Assembly (NCBI GenBank): GCA_017979445.1
Contig: CM030719.1
Coordinates: forward strand, 23,281,292-23,345,291
Reading direction: 5' to 3'
From: Akebia trifoliata
Lineage: Eukaryota > Streptophyta > Magnoliopsida > Ranunculales > Lardizabalaceae
DNA length: 64,000 nucleotides
Below are positions 34,401 through 45,460 of this stretch, one piece after another. A program made the translations under genes and the position numbers. How positions within the stretch are numbered: position 1 is the stretch's first letter; each line of letters opens with the position of its first letter. The notes beneath the pieces are model-generated. The model ran no database searches. It saw only the letters and a program-made list of their open reading frames with translations, and had not been told where the DNA came from.

Positions 34401-35445
34401 CTAAGAAAACAAAATGTAAATAAATCATGCAAAAAATTAAGTTTAAAGCACAGACTGACACAAGCTTCAAAGGTTCATTGACTAGCAAAACAAGTACTTG
34501 GATGTGGAATGTAGATCTACCATCCCAAATGGAATCCAGCATGTAGAAAAATCCATTGTCATGCTTGTTTGACCTTCAAAAGGAATCCAGCAGCTCATCT
34601 CATGAATCACTCAGGTTATGTTTCTGTCTCACTTTTTATTATTTTTCCTCAAATGTGCAGCTGACAAATAATTGAAAAAACGAGGAAAGCTATAAGGTAT
34701 ATCCTTATCAAAGCAGAAGCAAATAGAATCAGTAAGACAACAAATTATACAAAGGTTGTTTTTCTGATAAGCATTTCCATTTTCACTAAATGAATATATG
34801 GAAGATATTTAAAAGTAATAAACAAAACTTACACATAAAGATAAGAAATGAATACAGACGCCATGCTAAACCAAAGAAAACGGAGAAATATTCGAGAAAC
34901 AGCTAGATGGCGTGTTGTAGAATATGCACCATACATCATGAGAATGTCCAGTGTACCTACATGACAATACGGATAAAAAGGAAAGACACAAAGGAATGAG
35001 TGTCCGATGTGGACTAAACTCAACAGAGAAAGATAAAAAGGAACGTGAAGTGACGTAGTCAAGGAGCATCCAATGTTTAGGATCTTGCTCACTACTTCAC
35101 AGTATTATAATCAGTATTAATTAAGGTCTCATGATGAAATGGTTGATACAATTATGTATCAAGTAATCAATAAAGTTTTGTTGCTATCAAGAATAACTGT
35201 GGTGCATGTCCAAACATCAATGACATGTTATATTATTTTTCTTTGAGAAAGAAAACATCTCATGACTTATGATTACTTGAGAGCCTCTCCAACAAACCAA
35301 AACCAGAAAACATTGCAAGCTAATTTTAAAAAAAAAAAATGGCTACAAATAAAATGAAAGATGTAGTCATTTTTATGGTGGATCCTTGACTAGATTCTGC
35401 AAAAAAACAGACTTTCCCTCATATTCGGCCTTGAGGTTTTGTTGC

Positions 35446-35571
35446 CTAAGCTGAATGAGCCTTCACTTTTTCAATCAGATCAGCAGCATCTTGAACACTT
35501 ATGATGTTCTCCGCTCCACCTTCTCCTATTGACACTCCAAACTTCTCTTCCAGAGCCATCATAATCTCCAC
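35446..35571 (-). pseudogene. Plastid acyl carrier protein, last exon
   Basis: The minus-strand exon (acceptor TCAAATCAG above 35571, stop TAG 35448-35446) encodes [40 protein letters not shown] and A. This is the C-terminal half of plant acyl carrier protein after the DSL phosphopantetheine site, whose Ser lies in the missing previous exon. ACP carries growing acyl chains in plastid fatty-acid synthesis. The exon is intact in frame, but without the attachment site it cannot work as ACP. Captured in the CACTA element. Confidence 0.85.
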
Positions 35572-35992
35572 CTGATTTGATTTCTTTTCTAAATTAGTAG
35601 AAATTAATAGAAGGTACAAAATTTAAAAGAAACTTTACAAAAATTATCGATGGTGTAATATCAGTCAAGGAGGAAATGAGCTACAAAACAACATTTTGAA
35701 AGTAGGATTGTATTGGATCTCCTTAATAATTCCTATCCAACTAAGCACTCTTAAACAATCATTAACAAAAGAATATTCAAATTTTGGTTTCCCCTACATT
35801 TCTTATTACAACAGCATGTAATTACTTATTGTAGTTAATATCTTTTAGAGGTTCAGCCAAAATTAGGCAAATAGAAATGAAATTGTAACAGCGTTGTCTA
35901 TCTAATGGTGGTGGTGGGGGCAACATCTCTGTCTTTCTTATCTGAAATGTAATTCATTGATTGCATGACACAATATTTCTTTTTGTCTACAG

Positions 35993-36070
35993 AGCCTTGA
36001 TTGGGATTCTGGAAGAACATATATTTACCGCTATTATGTTGATCCAGATGGTTCTTACACCTTTACTTAA
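35993..36070 (+). pseudogene. Possible captured terminal exon, unidentified
   Basis: After a strong acceptor (TTTTTGTCTACAG) the plus strand reads SLDWDSGRTYIYRYYVDPDG and SYTFT, then TAA. It is short but protein-like. The family was not recognised. Confidence 0.3.
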
Positions 36071-36539
36071 ATAATTAATTCTTTTTGTTTACTGGTGTGA
36101 CCAATTCAGGAAAAAAAAAGGTTAGATTAAATGAATATGCACTAGTTGTAATAGATTCGATTCTCTTAGGAATTTTTACAAACAGTTGGTGCATATTAAT
36201 CTGGAAGAAATACAATATGAAGGAAAAACTTCAAAATCAAACAAGAATAATCTAAAATGTTGAATGCAAACTTCAAAACATTTGAAACCCTAAATTAATT
36301 AAGAAAATTCTTAGATTCAATCAAAAGCTATAACATACCTGAAGATTCGGTCAATCGAACAAACCCTAAAACTTTCGATCAAACGCCGACCGATTATGCC
36401 CTAAAACTTGCAAATCGAAAATGATTGCGTCTTCAAAATCACAGATTCTGTGAGTGAGAGATCGAGCAAAGATCTTTCAATCAAACTCCAATCAATTTCT
36501 TTCCAAAAAAAAAAAATCCGAACGATCTACTTTCAAAAA

Positions 36540-36860
36540 TGAAAAACCTGATCGATTCAGAGAGAGAGAGAGTCGAGTGAGTGAGAGAGAGGGAGAAACG
36601 CTAGATCAAAGCTTAGAGTTGATTCGAGAAGATAGATCCGAGAGAGAGAGATTCGAGAATAGAGATCCGAGAGAGAGATTTGAGAAGAGAGATTCGAGAA
36701 GAGAGTGAGAGTGAGAGAGACAGAGAGAGAGAAACGAGACAGACGAGTAGAGAGTGAGAGTGAGAGAAGCATTCGACAATGGCGGAAGTCGAGTTTAATC
36801 CGAGGACGAGAGACAGAGAGTGAACGAGAGACCGCAGAGAAACAGAGAGTCGTTTTTCTC
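36540..36860. repeat. GA-rich low-complexity leader of the CACTA
   Basis: Runs of GAGAGAGA with GATTCGAGA and GATCCGAGA words; CT-rich when read on the minus strand. The several open frames here on both strands (Arg/Glu- or Ser/Leu-rich) are compositional. Confidence 0.75.
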
Positions 36861-37535
36861 TCTCTTTTAGAATGGTTATTGGCACCCCAATTTTTACTTC
36901 TTCCGTAGAAACGACGGTTAAACGACAGATTAAAACTGTTGCAATTAACGACAGCCTTAAGCAGTCGTTTTTAGCGCAATTACGCCGTTGCGAAAAACGC
37001 AATATGACGTAGTGAGAAGAAGGAGAAGATGGGTTTCTATAGAAATCAAAGAAAATGGAAATTGTATAGGGGCTGTTCTTTGAAGTCGGGAGAGAGAGAG
37101 AGAGAGAGAGAGTTTATTTCCTTTTAAAATAAAAAAATAAAAAGAAGGAGGGAGTGTTTGGAATTCATTGCAAATATTATAAAAGATTGGAATTGACGTC
37201 TGCTATGATCCAAGCTGTTGTTTTCCTTAAATCGAACAATTAACACCCATCGATTTCTCAACAGGTTTCTTAAACATCTCATAAACTGCCCCCTTATATA
37301 AATATTTAAAGACAACTTTTTCTTTACTGTTTTAATCTTTAAGAGTTACAAGATGCGTTTAAAACGAGATTTAAAAAACAAAAAAGGTTTTTTGGTATTA
37401 TGCATAATAGTGATGAATAACATTTTCCTAAGAAAATCATTAGCCAACTTAATCTTATCATCTTAGACTTTCTTTATGATAGTAAATATAGTACTGCTAG
37501 CTTCTATTCGTGTATGTGGTTTATTTAGTTCCTTA

Positions 37536-37953
37536 GAGCAATTCCAATGGTCTCGAAATCTCTAAATTTAGAGATAGAGATGTCCGAACCTTGCTCCAAC
37601 TGGTCTCTAAATCTGTGATAGCCCCTCTAAATCACTGTTCATGACTTTATATTTAGAGACGTTTGAAAAAATTTGTGTTTGTCTCTAAATCATTATTCAT
37701 TACTCTAAATAACATTTTGCATCTACTTTTTTACATAAATATCATTTTTTTTTTACTTTCATCTTTTAAATATTATTTTTGTCCCTTATTTATGTTAAAA
37801 AAATTTATTCAATCCTAGGTTTAGAAAATGAATAGTGATTTAGAGTGGGGGATCAATTGGAGTTCAAATTGATTCAGAGGAGAGCATATTTTTTAAACTT
37901 AGAGAAGATGGCAATTTGGAGTCAAATCTTAGAGACATGGGTTGAAGTTGCTC
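37536..37953. mobile_element. PIF/Harbinger-type MITE, TTA duplication
   Basis: GAGCAATTCCAATGG at the left and GGGTTGAAGTTGCTC at the right are imperfect inverted ends. TTA stands on both sides (37533-37535 and 37954-37956). The interior is AT-rich with TCTCTAAAT words. 418 bp, non-coding. Confidence 0.75.
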
Positions 37954-38177
37954 TTAGAGCCTTGCCAATTTGTGAATGAATAGTAATTAATGCTGAGCCA
38001 AAAAGCAGTCACATTAGATGATCCTCATACCATTGGTCAACCACATTCCTTTATTAGTGTTTAAAAATCTGTAAGGATCGATCAATTATGTCGAATTTTA
38101 GTTGAAATCCAAATAATTAATCTCCTAATAGTAGTAGTATGTATGTATTCCTAAGTCACTTTTTCATCTTTTTATAG

Positions 38178-38534
38178 CTCAACAAACGCATTGAAAGCAA
38201 CTTATCTATCACAAAAATTGATGACGACGATAGCTTAGAAGCCAAATCGGCAAAAGACTATGATCTAAACTCATGGCTAAATAAAGGAGATTCTCTACAA
38301 AAGTCTGAAAGAAATTTCTTCTGTGATGTAGACTTGCTTAAAAAGCAAGATTGTGAAAAAGATCATTCGAAAGAAGTTGATTATACATCACCCAAAAGCA
38401 ATGTAGATTCAAGAAGAATCAACTTTACTTCCCCGAAAAAATCACCTTTACGGAACAACGGTGAAGAAGAGGAAGGAAAAAAGTTTTGCGACGAATGGTT
38501 TTATATCCACAAAGAAGAACAAAGATACAAGTGA
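38178..38534 (+). CDS. Orphan terminal exon of an unidentified protein
   Basis: After a good acceptor (TTTTTATAG) there is an open frame of 118 codons to TGA 38534. It is strongly charged: LNKRIESNLSITKIDDDDSL, DYDLNSWLNKGD, two TSPK motifs (TSPKSNVDSR, FTSPKKSPLRN) and the end EEEEGKKFCDEWFYIHKEEQ, RYK. Composition and codon texture are protein-like, and no transposon terms were seen. The S/T-P-K motifs could be kinase sites, and a nuclear or cytoskeletal protein is possible. I do not recognise the family. No upstream exon was found in the 200 bp between it and the MITE, so this may be the last exon of a displaced or partial gene. Confidence 0.5.
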   Translation, partial: LNKRIESNLSITKIDDDDSLEAKSAKDYDLNSWLNKGDSLQKSERNFFCDVDLLKKQDCEKDHSKEVDYTSPKSNVDSRRINFTSPKKSPLRNNGEEEEGKKFCDEWFYIHKEEQRYK

Positions 38535-41170
38535 CCAATGTTGGGTTCATTGACTATAACAAAATGCTTAGTCGAAAAATGATTAGGAGTTGGTGGTGCA
38601 AACTACAAAGGGTCTGCTGGTACCACCATGTTACAATAATTGTACCATATTACAATTGAGTTCATTTTGCAATACAAGAGGTTTTTTTTTTTAAATGAAA
38701 ATTCTTTTTGAGGTAGTTTTGGGGTTTCCAAACTCATTACATACCCCTCGACTTTTATATTCTATGAGAGACTAAAAACAAAACAAAAAAATGAAAAAAA
38801 CCCTAATTTTCGAATTTGATCAAAACCATTGCTTTTCCCCCACCAAAAAAAATTGATGTAACCTCTAAGGTAAAATTATTTTGCTTTCTTTAATGGCAGA
38901 TCTCAAACTTTAGTCATTTTGGTTAGTCTCTTGTGGTGAGCAAGTCAGGAGGGGTAGATGATTAGTTTGAAAATTGAAGGTATCTATAATTTTCACAAAA
39001 TTTGGAGTTTCTCAAAATTTTGGAAAGAAAATCATGAGAGTTGCACAAGATGCGAGCCGCGATCCAGTTCGTAGTGAATCAAGTCACGGTACAGTTCGCA
39101 CTTGATTCGTGGAATATAATGAATCTAATGAATAGTGTTACTTTCATTTATTTTTCACATAGCCCTCCATGTTTTGAAGTATTTGAGGTAACTAACCAAG
39201 TTTTCAAACTGATTGCATGCCCCTTTGACCTTGGTCTTTATTAATATACTAAAAAAAAAATCAATGCCTTCATCTTCGACCTTCAAATGCCCTTATCTCT
39301 ATCTACCTCCACAAATCAGATTCGTTCTAGAATGCCAAACCATGAATTGCGAACCTGAATTCGAATCGAGCAAACCTATGAATCAGGTAATATAGGGTTG
39401 AATGGTCAAATGAAAATTGTAAGTGTTTTTTGGGGTAAAAAAATAAGAGTCCAGCTTGTATGCACCTAAGGTGGAGGATTAAAATCATCAACACATGCCA
39501 CATGAGCCACAATCTAAGGAATTAATGTTTGAAATATTTTATTTCAAAAAAAAAAAATTGATTGTGGCATGGGGGGGGGGGGGGGGATTTAGTTAAGGGT
39601 GGCAATCTTAACACGACACGGAATTAGTGGGGTTTGGGTCAAGCCTAATTGGGTTTAGGTTATGACACCAAATTACGACTTCAATCTACTTAACCCGTCT
39701 TGACACGTTTAGGTATTTTTTCATTAACATCTAATTTTAAATATATCAATAATTATTTAATTTTTTTAAATTACCCATTTTGTTTTGCTATAATTTCCTA
39801 TATTTTTTCATAATACATTTTTTCAAACTCTAAGAGATAGTTTTTAAATAATTAATGGTTATGCTTTTATTTTGGGAAAGAAAGAAAAAAAAAATGCTTT
39901 CTTTACTAAGTTATTTATTTATTTATATTTTTATATGGTGATTCATATGGGTAAAATACTCTTAATAAGATTTAAGATTATACTAAGGAAGGCTTGTATG
40001 TCTCATGTGATAGTAAAATACACTTATTTGAGCCAGTAATAATAATAATGAAAAATAATTTCTTTATTATGTTAGTAAGGAAAGTTTTGACAACATCACC
40101 TTATGACATCCAAAAACATGACCAAATGTCACGGTGATTTAAAGGACAAAATTCTATGAACAAAAAAATAAAATATAAAATCCAAAGCAAATTATTTTTC
40201 ACCATTGGCTTGTAATTGAAAATTTTGGGAGTTAGATAGTCGTAATTTTGCAAAACATTGGATAAAACTTAAAAGAAAAAATTGAGTTTTTGTTTTTTTT
40301 TTTTTTTTAATTTGAGTTTTTCCATGAAATTCAAAAAGGCTATGATGTTGAATTACAAATCTAGTAATCCATTTAGGTCCAACAACCTTTAGTAAGATTG
40401 TGATGGTGACGAAGATGGAGATAGATTATAAAAGAGTGCTTAATTTTTTTTATAGGATATGTAGTTTTTGTACTAGGCTCTCGTCACTGTAATTGGTTGT
40501 GATAAATTTTTTTGATGATAAAACTTAATTTATGTTTTGTGATACTTAATTTATGTTCGTAGATATTGTTTAATGATTGTGTGACTTTATTTTTAACGGT
40601 GAAAATAAAACTTATTTTTCAATAAAGATTAGAATATTAGTAAATATGTTATATGTGAGTCTGAGTCAGGTATACCTATTTATAAATGGGTTGATTTGGA
40701 TTTAAGTTTTTAACATGATTATTAAATGGGTCGAGTTTGATAAATTTTCATAGAAGAAAATAGAAGAGAAATTCATTAAGAAAAGAGAAGAGAAACCTAA
40801 TTTCTCTTCAACCTATTTGGATTGAAAGAGAAGAGAAAGAACCAAATTTCTTCTATTTGGATAGAAATTCATTCGGTTGTTAGATTTTTTGGGTATATAA
40901 CAAATTGGATCGGATTAAGGGTAGTCCGATACCGATCTGAAATTTTACCGGATCTCTATACATTTCAATTCGAATCCGATCCAAAAATCCAAATCCTATT
41001 CCTAGATCCAAATCAGATCATTGCCAACCGTAATCTTGAGGTCACTCCAACTGCAACACAAATCGATAGATTTTTCTTTTATAATAACTTTTTACTAAAC
41101 CGCATGTCAACACTAAACAATTCAAGCCACTGAGCCAAGAACAAAGCTCGTATTTCCAAATAAGTCCATT
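38535..41170. other. Intergenic, dispersed repeats, no gene
   Basis: 39571-39586 is a run of 16 G. At 39598 GGTGGCAATCTTAACACGAC starts a diverged, GGGTTTAGG/ACCCGTC-rich dispersed repeat whose related words recur at 40640-40760 (AAATGGGTTGATTTGG, AAATGGGTCGAG). 40890-41030 is a GATCCGATCC-type repeat, and 41030-41060 is a fragment of the GTGACCTCAAGATT MITE family. No coding sequence was recognised. Confidence 0.5.
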
Positions 41171-44100
41171 TTGTGCCATCACACGACAGGTCAGTTCTCA
41201 CTGGAGAAGAAGATCGAAACCCTACTTCTCTCAATCTTAGTTCTTCGATTTGGGAAAATTTATCAAACAAGTGAGTCCAGTTTCGGAGAATAGCTCTCAT
41301 CAATGGCTGAATCAGAGTTTCAGGAATCTTATTTTGCAATCAGCTTCTGAATCAGTGAGATTGGAGAGCCTCTCCAACTTTGATTCTGGTAATAATCTTT
41401 GGAACCAGTAGACTTGTTTCTTTAATTGTTTTATGTTGGGTTTCTCTTCATGTATGTGTTGTAATTGTTCTTTGTTTTGATTTGTTTCGATATAATAATA
41501 TGCATTTTCAGATATATTTTGGGAGTGCTCTTGATGTTGATTTTCACTTATATGATCAAACCCTAGAAATCTATGATTCATATTTTCTCAGATTTTGTCT
41601 ATCCAAAGCTTTAATAGTTGAAGCTGGTCCAGAAAAAATTAAAAATATCTAAAAAATGAAGTAGGCCTAAATATTACGTATTTCATAACATAGAAACATT
41701 TTTTTTGTGCTTTACATAGTCTATGTTAACGTTTTCAAGGTCACTAGAGTCCAGCTTCTGGACGAGGTTCTCGTAAAATACATTGAAACTTTAAGGAAAA
41801 GCTTTTTTCCCAAAATGCTTATGCCTTACTCAAAGAGACATTAAGAAAAAGCTTGTGCCTTGGGGGATGTCCATACGTTTTTTCTAAGGTATATGCCTAA
41901 TGGGGAATGTATTATATTTTTTTGGCTCTTTTGTTAAACATCATCATATAATAGTCTTTATAGCTATAAAGTAATTCGTTTTATAACACTTAATTTGCGT
42001 ACAATCTCTAGTTTTTCTTACTCTACTTTTTTTTTTTTTTCATGATTTCTATTTCTCTCAACATGCCAAACTTATGCCTACACTTCTCCTACTACTATTA
42101 GGAGGTGTTGTGATTTTTTAGTTGGATCGATTATTACAAAGTGTTCTTTTGCTTTAGGGATTAAAAGTATAAACTTAGAAAGTGTTAAATTATGGATATG
42201 TTGTACTTTCATTTGATTTGATGACCTTGGAATTTTGATAGTAAAGTTTGGAATGTACAAACTATGTTTTGTCATTTTTTTCATGATTTTTTCTCATTTA
42301 TTAGAATTTTTCCTATTTATTACATGTTGGATTATTTATCTATTTAAAAAATGAATACTTGTGTAGGGCTTACACCTCAAGATTTCTGTTGGTGAAATGT
42401 CTCTCCTTTTGATTTGTCTTTATAGCATGTAGTGAACATTCAAATATTGGTATGTACACCAAAAACCTTTTCACTTGAAGGAAATACAAGATAATAGGGA
42501 AAAATGGTTACCTTTGATGAAGTAAGTTAATTTTAATCGTCGACATTCGTCTAATATTGTTTCTTTCTATGAAAACAAAGACGAATAATAAGAAATAATT
42601 CTAGGCATATTTGTTTGAAACTAAAAGTAATAAGAAATAATTCTAGGCATATTTGTTGGAAACTTCATTCTACTAGCTCCAACATCTTGATCATCTTTGG
42701 CTGAAAGTAACAAAATTTTCACTTATCTTTCTATGATTGCATATGACATCCCTAGAAAGATGTCAACATCACACTTTTCAAAATTTTAGAGTCAAATGTA
42801 CTTGCTTCTGATGTTACCTTCATTAGAGAGAAGCATATTCACCAAGTCGGGGTTTGGGAATAAGATGGCAAGGTGAAAATTCAAAAAATTGGTAAAATCA
42901 GAAATCAAACAGGAAAACGTCGAGTTAGGGTTAAGCTATGTAATTGTTCCTACTAAGTGATGAATTCTCATATCATAACATCAAATCCCACATTAAACTA
43001 CGATAATAAATCACCAAACTCCATATTGATATCATACAACTAACCACAGGTCTACAATATATTCAAGGTTTATATCATTCAAAATATAATGAGTCAAATG
43101 TAAGATTCATCAACTAGTCAATATTATCAAAATCAATGTCATCCTCATTACTTGACGTTTCATCGGTATCATCTTCATCAAGATCATCTTTCTTTTTTTC
43201 TCGATTTAATCATAAACATTGTAATCTAATCGTGAAGTTCGTAAAAATCGGGACTTATTGAAAAGTCCCAATTAAATCGGTAATGCAAAATCTCACGATT
43301 TTGTCGTAACTTTTTTTTAGTAAGTCGCAGGATTTGGTGATATTATGTAGATGGGTACTTCATCCTATCTTTAGGATGAGAGTTGTGTTTTGGAGTAACA
43401 AAATTAGTACTCTGATTTGATTTAAGGGTTATGATAGGATTCCTTGAGGGACAATGCTTGAGCTACTTCTGTCCATCACAAGTTTCTCAAAATATCCTTT
43501 TCTACTACATTTCTACAAGATGGATTCTTGTAATATAAAATAGTATTATATGCTTGCAAAGAAGTAAAACAGGAATAAAATATCGAACGATCCCAAATCA
43601 AGCAATTTAGGCTGGGTTGGGTTTGGTTTTAGTTAACAAAAAGGGTTTAAATATTCTATTGGTTAGTATGATTAGAGCGTGTATTTGATTATCCGGACTG
43701 AATATGGATATTTAGCTTTGATCGGGTCTGACCCATTTTATTCCCTAAGGAATCCCCTTATGTAGAAAGCCCATAAATCATTGGCATTTGACCAACTAAA
43801 TGAATCTGAGTATTCCACAATTTGGTTTGTTGCCTCAGAAAGACCATCCTTTGTCCACTTGTTTCTCCTGAGAATATGGTTAGGAAAGAGTCCAGGCTTG
43901 CTCCAAGGGCCTCCAAAGCACCCTTTGACAGTCTTAGATATTAATATCTCCTTTGTACATGCCCAAACAATTTGAAGCGACTTTCCTTTCCTTTTTTTTC
44001 TCCTACTTGACTATTCCTAAATTCCCTTAGGTGCACTCATTTATGATTTTGGTCTTTCCTATGCCTCACACATTCATCTCAAAATCCTCATTTTTTCTAG

Positions 44101-44470
44101 ACATTCTATGTTCAAGTTGTTTCTTGGTTGCCAAAGTTTCTGTAATATTCTTGGAAATGTTTAACATTTGAGTGGTTTGACAAATTTAATTTTTATTGGA
44201 TCCACTCATCTTGAAAATATATTTTCCTTTAAATATGTGTAGTTCCAAACACCTAACTAGGCTTCTCTAATTCCATGCTCTGATCTTTCTACACGCTCCA
44301 CTAACTCTATCGTGAGATTTTGATTTTTTTTTTCTTATGTATGTTTATATGCATATGATTTACAATGTGATGCTATGTTCGCAATATATTATTTATTGAT
44401 ACTAAGACCTCTTAAAGTTTTAGGGGATTCCGTTCAAGTAGTGGAGAATGGAGATTTAGGGGGATTCCAG
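41171..44470. other. AT-rich stretch with one exon-like piece, no firm gene
   Basis: About 41250-41385 has a frame reading FIKQVSPVSENSSHQWLNQS and FRNLILQSASESVRLESLSN up to a possible donor (GGTAATAA at 41388). It could be a first exon of something, but no partner exon was found. 42590-42660 holds two copies of AAGAAATAATTCTAGGCATA about 42 bp apart. An acidic minus-strand tail (DDLDEDDTDETSSNEDDIDF) at about 43130-43205 could be a protein end. Nothing else was recognised. Confidence 0.35.
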
Positions 44471-44479
44471 TCAAGTGCA

Positions 44480-45112
44480 GATGGTCTTCTTGTTACCCAA
44501 TTGTAGTTCGTAGATTACATGTTGGTTTTATTAGAAGCAGACATCGAGCAAGTGAGGTTCCTTGGCGGTTTATTGTGTTGCTTTGCGGCGATTACTGGTT
44601 TACATGTTAATCTATAAAAAGCAAAATGTATTCTGTGGGCCAAGTGCCAAATGTGGATCTTGGTAGCGACTTTGAGGTGTTATGCAGATGTTCTTCTTTT
44701 GTCTTACCTAGACTTACCTTTGGGAGCTCCTTACAAGAATAGGAGTTTCTGGGAGCAAATGATAGAGAAAGTCTTGAGAAAATTGAGATATTGGCAAGCA
44801 AATTACCTTTCTAAGGGTGGCAAGCTAACCTTGATTAGGAGTGTGTTATCCAACATTCCAATATATTATTTTTCCTTATTTACTATTCCTAGAAACGTGA
44901 AGATGAGGTTGGACAAGTTTTTTAGATTTTTCTTATGGCACAATAAGGTAGGGAAAACCAAGCTTCATTTGGTTAGTTGGAGGAATGTGTGTTCTATCAA
45001 GAAACTGGGAGGGCTCGACTTCAGGAAGATGGGGAGTTCGAATGGGGCTTTGCTTGGTAAGTGGCCATGGAGGTTTGGCGCAGGACGAGATGATCTGGTA
45101 AGTGGCTATTGA
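44480..45112 (+). mobile_element. L1-type LINE, reverse-transcriptase C-terminal remnant
   Basis: The plus-strand frame gives EADIEQVRFLGGLLCCFAAI, TGLHVNL, a stop, then further on LDLPLGAPYKNRSFWEQMIE, KLRYWQANYLSKGGKLTLIR and SVLSNIPIYYFSLFTIPRNV. The end is KTKLHLVSWRNVCSIKKLGG, LDFRKMGSSNGALLGKWPWR, FG. This is the thumb and post-RT part of plant L1-type LINEs (SKGG.LTLI and ALLGKW.WR are diagnostic). Missing bases and stops show it is dead. It ends about 350 bp upstream of the NLR pseudogene start. Confidence 0.85.
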
Positions 45113-45460
45113 TATATTTTGAGAAAATATCATTGTTGCATTTTACATGCAAATTCATTGATATTAAGTATTACTAAGCTATTTCATTACAACTAATAGT
45201 TACATTTTCTATTATGTTGCCCACATGATATGGGTTAATTTGTAAGAATATTTAGATTCTCCAGATACTAAGGTCAATATTATATATTGGTCTAGATGCC
45301 CTGGACTTTTAATACTTATGTTTTCTTCCAAATCATTGGAATAACTACAGGCAAGAACACTATACTGGGCTTTTAGTTCTTACTTTTTTTTTTTTTTTAA
45401 TTTCCTAATTTTAACTTTAAGATGATTGTTATATTTCAATATAAATTTTTTTGCAGGAAA

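Larger units (their letters stand above)
29246..37014 (-). mobile_element. Complete Pack-CACTA element, 7,769 bp
   Basis: The left end CACTACGTCATAATGCG (29246) and right end CGCAATATGACGTAGTG (to 37014) are inverted copies with one mismatch. The flanking triplets 29243-29245 and 37015-37017 are both AGA, the 3-bp duplication of CACTA elements. Subterminal regions are full of AACGACTG / CAGTCGTTT and TAGCGACGG words (29270-29430, 36905-36990). I see no transposase. The interior carries fragments of at least five host genes, mostly on the minus strand with introns, plus LINE debris. The 36430-36860 stretch is GA-rich (CT-rich on the minus strand), as in a 5' leader, which fits transcription from the right end leftward. 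Confidence 0.9.
28106..37293. mobile_element. Mutator-like element with long TIRs, hosting a CACTA
   Basis: 28106-28294 and 37091-37293 are inverted copies of each other over about 190 bp at roughly 85 percent identity. Both ends read GGGGG..GTTYATGRGAYGTTTAAG inward, followed by GAGAAATCGATGGGTGTTA, AAAACAACAGCTTGGATC and TCAATTCCAATCTTTTATAA. Both end in AAATAAACTCTCTCTC. Long TIRs of this kind are typical of MULEs. Without the nested CACTA (29246-37014) the element would be about 1.4 kb and non-autonomous. The 9-bp target duplication expected of MULEs cannot be confirmed because both flanks are TATATA-rich. 28300-29245 shows no recognisable gene. Confidence 0.75.

Noticed and set aside
36454..37002. 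Several Arg/Glu- or Ser/Leu-rich open frames on both strands
   Set aside because: They are compositional products of the GA-rich CACTA leader.
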